Assembly (NCBI RefSeq): GCF_050587365.1
Contig: NZ_JBOBFV010000001.1
Span: forward strand, 930,001-994,000
Direction of reading: 5' to 3'
Source of the DNA: Plantibacter auratus
Lineage (GTDB): Bacteria > Actinomycetota > Actinomycetes > Actinomycetales > Microbacteriaceae
Length of the DNA stretch: 64,000 bases
Part shown: positions 62,901 through 64,000 of the stretch, piece by piece
How positions within the stretch are numbered: the first letter of the stretch is position 1
Layout of the letters: each line of letters opens with the position of its first letter
Position numbers and translations under genes: made by a program
Notes under the pieces: generated by a model
Seen by the model: the letters and a program-made list of their open reading frames with translations, nothing else
Told to the model about the DNA's origin: nothing
Databases searched by the model: none

Positions 62901-63570
62901 GCTCGGGCAGCGATCGCTGGTCGGCGACCGAGAACGCTCGGATGCCGTCGACCTCGTCGCCGAAGAACTCGACCCGGTACGGGTGGTCGGCGACCGGCGG
63001 GAAGACGTCGAGGATGCCACCGCGCAACGCGAACTCACCACGCCGCGACACCATGTCGACCCGGGTGTACGCGAGTTCGACGAGTCGCAGCGCGATCGCG
63101 GCGAGGTCGTGTCCGCGACCGCCCTGGACGAGTTCGATCGGAGCGGTCTCGGTGAGGTTGTCGGCCACGGGCTGCAGCGCGGCGCGCACCGACGCGACGA
63201 GGAGGAACGGCCGCTCCCCCGTCCAGGCGCCGAGCCGCCGCAGCGCCTCCAGGCGTCGGCCGACGATCTCGGCGCTCGGGCTGAGGCGCTCGTGCGGCAG
63301 GGTCTCCCAGGCCGGGAACTCGACGATCTCGGCCTCTGGCATGAGGTCGCTGAGCGCGGAGCGGAGCCGCTCGGAGTCGCGGCCGGTCGCGGTGACGACG
63401 AGGGCCGCCTGGGCGGCACCCTGCCGACCGCGCTCGTCCATGAGCGCCGCGAGGAGCGGTGCACGCAGCCCGTCGATCACGGAGAAGTCCGCGCTCTTGC
63501 CCGCGTACGCGAGGGCATCGTCGATCGTTGCGGCGCGCCGAAGCGCGTGAGTCAAACCCTGAAGCGTCAC
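59959..63570 (-). CDS. mfd: Transcription-repair coupling factor Mfd
   Basis: A 1203-residue translocase that frees stalled RNA polymerase and recruits UvrA. N-terminal UvrB-like domain (about 15-350), CarD-like RNA-polymerase interaction domain (about 480-560, SGDFVVHQTHGIGKF), RecG-like helicase core with Walker A GDVGFGKTEVAVRAAF and DEEQRFG, and a TRCF C-terminal domain. Length is typical. It starts with GTG at 63570, six bases behind TAGGCT on the coding strand (63582-63577), a probable leaderless start. Confidence 0.97.
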   Translation of the reverse strand: MTLQGLTHALRRAATIDDALAYAGKSADFSVIDGLRAPLLAALMDERGRQGAAQAALVVTATGRDSERLRSALSDLMPEAEIVEFPAWETLPHERLSPSAEIVGRRLEALRRLGAWTGERPFLLVASVRAALQPVADNLTETAPIELVQGGRGHDLAAIALRLVELAYTRVDMVSRRGEFALRGGILDVFPPVADHPYRVEFFGDEVDGIRAFSVADQRSLPEPVDAIRLPPSRELLLSPAVRQRAAEMQHEFPSLTGILEKIAEGIAVEGMESLSPALVDRLVPITHYLPDGAAIAVVSPERVVTRSISLAETNREFLAAAWSAATVGANAPIDLASGDFISLGALKESVTFSAPGQPAPDHPWWTFSGFRAGPDVETLPEHLELDELLTVTVEGDTVPSFHGNVEGAIEHVADRIREGWTVIVAARGVGLVERAADVLAEHEIAARMVDELPADPEPGVAYLLQADVEGGFELETSKLMLLGETEFYGRTAGYDSRLVKKLATRRKNVVDPMQLRSGDFVVHQTHGIGKFVEMTQREVSSGGRNPVKSTREYLVLEYAPSKRGYPGDKLLVPTDQLDLLTRYVGGEAPQLSKMGGSDWSQAKSKARKAVRDIAVELVKLYSARMASKGHAFGPDTPWQRELEEAFPFAETPDQLQTIDEVKADMEREIPMDRLLSGDVGFGKTEVAVRAAFKAVQDGKQVAMLVPTTLLVKQHFETFQERFAGFPVHLRPLSRFQSDKEAREALAGLADGTVDVIIGTHRLLTDKVHFKDLGLVIIDEEQRFGVEHKDALKKLKTNVDILAMSATPIPRTLEMAVTGIREMSTLATPPEDRHPILSFVGPYNGKQVGAAIRRELLREGQIFFVHNRVSSISRVAADLAELVPEARIAIAHGQLGEAALEQVVVDFWERRFDVLVCTTIIETGLDISNANTIIIDRADKYGLSQLHQLRGRVGRGRERAYAYFLYDEHKPLSETAHDRLSTIAANNELGSGMQVALKDLEIRGAGNMLGGEQAGHIAGVGFDLYLRMIGEAVSTFRGDVAEGQTELRLELPVDAHIPEEYVDSERLRLEAYQKLSAASGPAAKDGQIDLVIDELTDRYGEPPAQVSTLIAVSRLRQRAQRSGLSDLIAVGPNLRVTPADLPDSIQTRLRRMYPGAKYLAQTNTVIVPLPRVGDEPLADTDLIAWVQQFLNAIYPLPEGSMSS

Positions 63571-63576
63571 CGGGAC

Positions 63577-63582
63577 AGCCTA
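63577..63582 (-). promoter_or_regulatory. -10-like TAGGCT of mfd
   Basis: Six bases before the GTG start of mfd on the minus strand. Confidence 0.5.
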
Positions 63583-63694
63583 CGCCGAGCCACCGACACC
63601 CATGACCCCATCGCCCACCGGCCACCGCTGTCAATCGGCTGCGGACGACGCGTCACGCGGCATCCTCGCGCGCCGGACGCGTCATGATTGACCC

Positions 63695-64000
63695 ATGACG
63701 AGCACGGAGCCCCGGTCAGACCGACACCCCGAACGGACCGGCGGCTTCCCGCTCCCCCCGATCCGCCAACCGATCCGCCGGATCGGAGCGCGGACGTTCG
63801 ACTTCTCGAAGCAGGTCGCGGTCATGGCGATCATCAACCGCACCCCGGACTCCTTCTTCGACCAGGGCGCGACGTTCTCGCTCGACCGAGCCGTCGACGC
63901 CGCCGTGACCGCCGCAGAACAGGGCGCCGACTGGGTCGACATCGGTGGAGCCAAGTTCGCCCCCGGGCCGGAGATCCCCACCGCCGAGGAGATCGACCGC
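63695..64000 (+). CDS. folP: Dihydropteroate synthase FolP-like, 5' part only
   Basis: The first 102 codons of a pterin-binding-family enzyme. VMAIINRTPDSFFDQGATF matches the opening motif of dihydropteroate synthases, and QGADWVDIGGAKFAPGPEI resembles the FolP2 variety of actinobacteria (DIGG.K..PG), which in mycobacteria is not the main folate enzyme. The frame is open to the right edge. CATGAT lies six bases before the ATG. Which paralogue it is needs the rest of the gene. Confidence 0.85.
   Translation, partial: MTSTEPRSDRHPERTGGFPLPPIRQPIRRIGARTFDFSKQVAVMAIINRTPDSFFDQGATFSLDRAVDAAVTAAEQGADWVDIGGAKFAPGPEIPTAEEIDR

Overview
The window is a piece of the chromosome of a high-GC actinobacterium, most probably of the family Microbacteriaceae. 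Several things point there: a mycothiol-conjugate amidase (mycothiol is an actinobacterial thiol), DUF4245, DUF4307, DUF501 and DUF6264-like proteins, an Lsr2-type mini-protein, a class II FbaA next to GlpX, a sortase-anchored DUF3494 protein, and many start codons that lie exactly six bases behind a TANNNT hexamer, as expected for leaderless actinobacterial transcripts. No rRNA, integrase, insertion sequence or CRISPR array was seen.

Layout. 1-7.3 kb: the 3' end of a cysteine desulfurase, small proteins, an AhpD-like protein, an ABC-F ATPase, an LPXTG-anchored DUF3494 protein, a LysR-type HTH-only protein, and a membrane protein with a decayed GGDEF domain. 7.3-12.1 kb: an accessory island whose reading frames and spacers are visibly richer in A+T than the flanks. 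It holds a 16-bp inverted repeat, an orphan HigA antitoxin with a frameshifted HigB remnant, a DUF262/DUF1524 (GmrSD-like) nuclease candidate, a HEPN/Abi-like protein, and long spacers without genes. This is the best candidate for a defence locus. 12.1-18.6 kb: ychF, an exonuclease, rmuC, two glpX paralogues and fbaA. 18.6-24.7 kb: a DUF6264-like protein and ispH, divergent from an overlapping run xseA-xseB-DUF4245-carbonic anhydrase-fumC. 24.7-32.3 kb: prepilin peptidase, PhoH/PIN ATPase, aminotransferase-uppS, hemolysin III, mca, DUF4307 and greA. 32.4-39.5 kb: ilvA with an AI-2E-type permease, a YcaQ-like glycosylase, a Gln-rich membrane protein, htpX and lemA. 39.6-44.1 kb: a tightly coupled operon tetR-MFS-alanine-racemase-like enzyme-sugar-lactone oxidase, with an operator-like palindrome upstream. 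44.3-48.3 kb: a large Ig-like membrane protein, small proteins, rhodanese, an Lsr2 N-domain-only protein and tRNA-Leu(UAA). 48.4-63.6 kb: a long minus-strand series made of ndh, a subtilase, DUF501, divIC, eno, an endonuclease/phosphatase-family protein, hisS, mazG, an aldehyde dehydrogenase, an alpha/beta hydrolase and mfd. The window ends inside a folP-like gene on the plus strand.

Most genes are core metabolism or housekeeping: glycolysis and gluconeogenesis (fbaA, glpX, eno), isoprenoids (ispH, uppS), DNA repair (xseAB, rmuC, mfd, YcaQ), respiration (ndh) and transcription elongation (greA, mfd). Strong GC-rich hairpins separate many of the units. The novelty is concentrated in the 7.3-12.1 kb island and in several stripped-down or degenerate regulators: LysR HTH only, Lsr2 N-domain only, and GGDEF without its catalytic residues.
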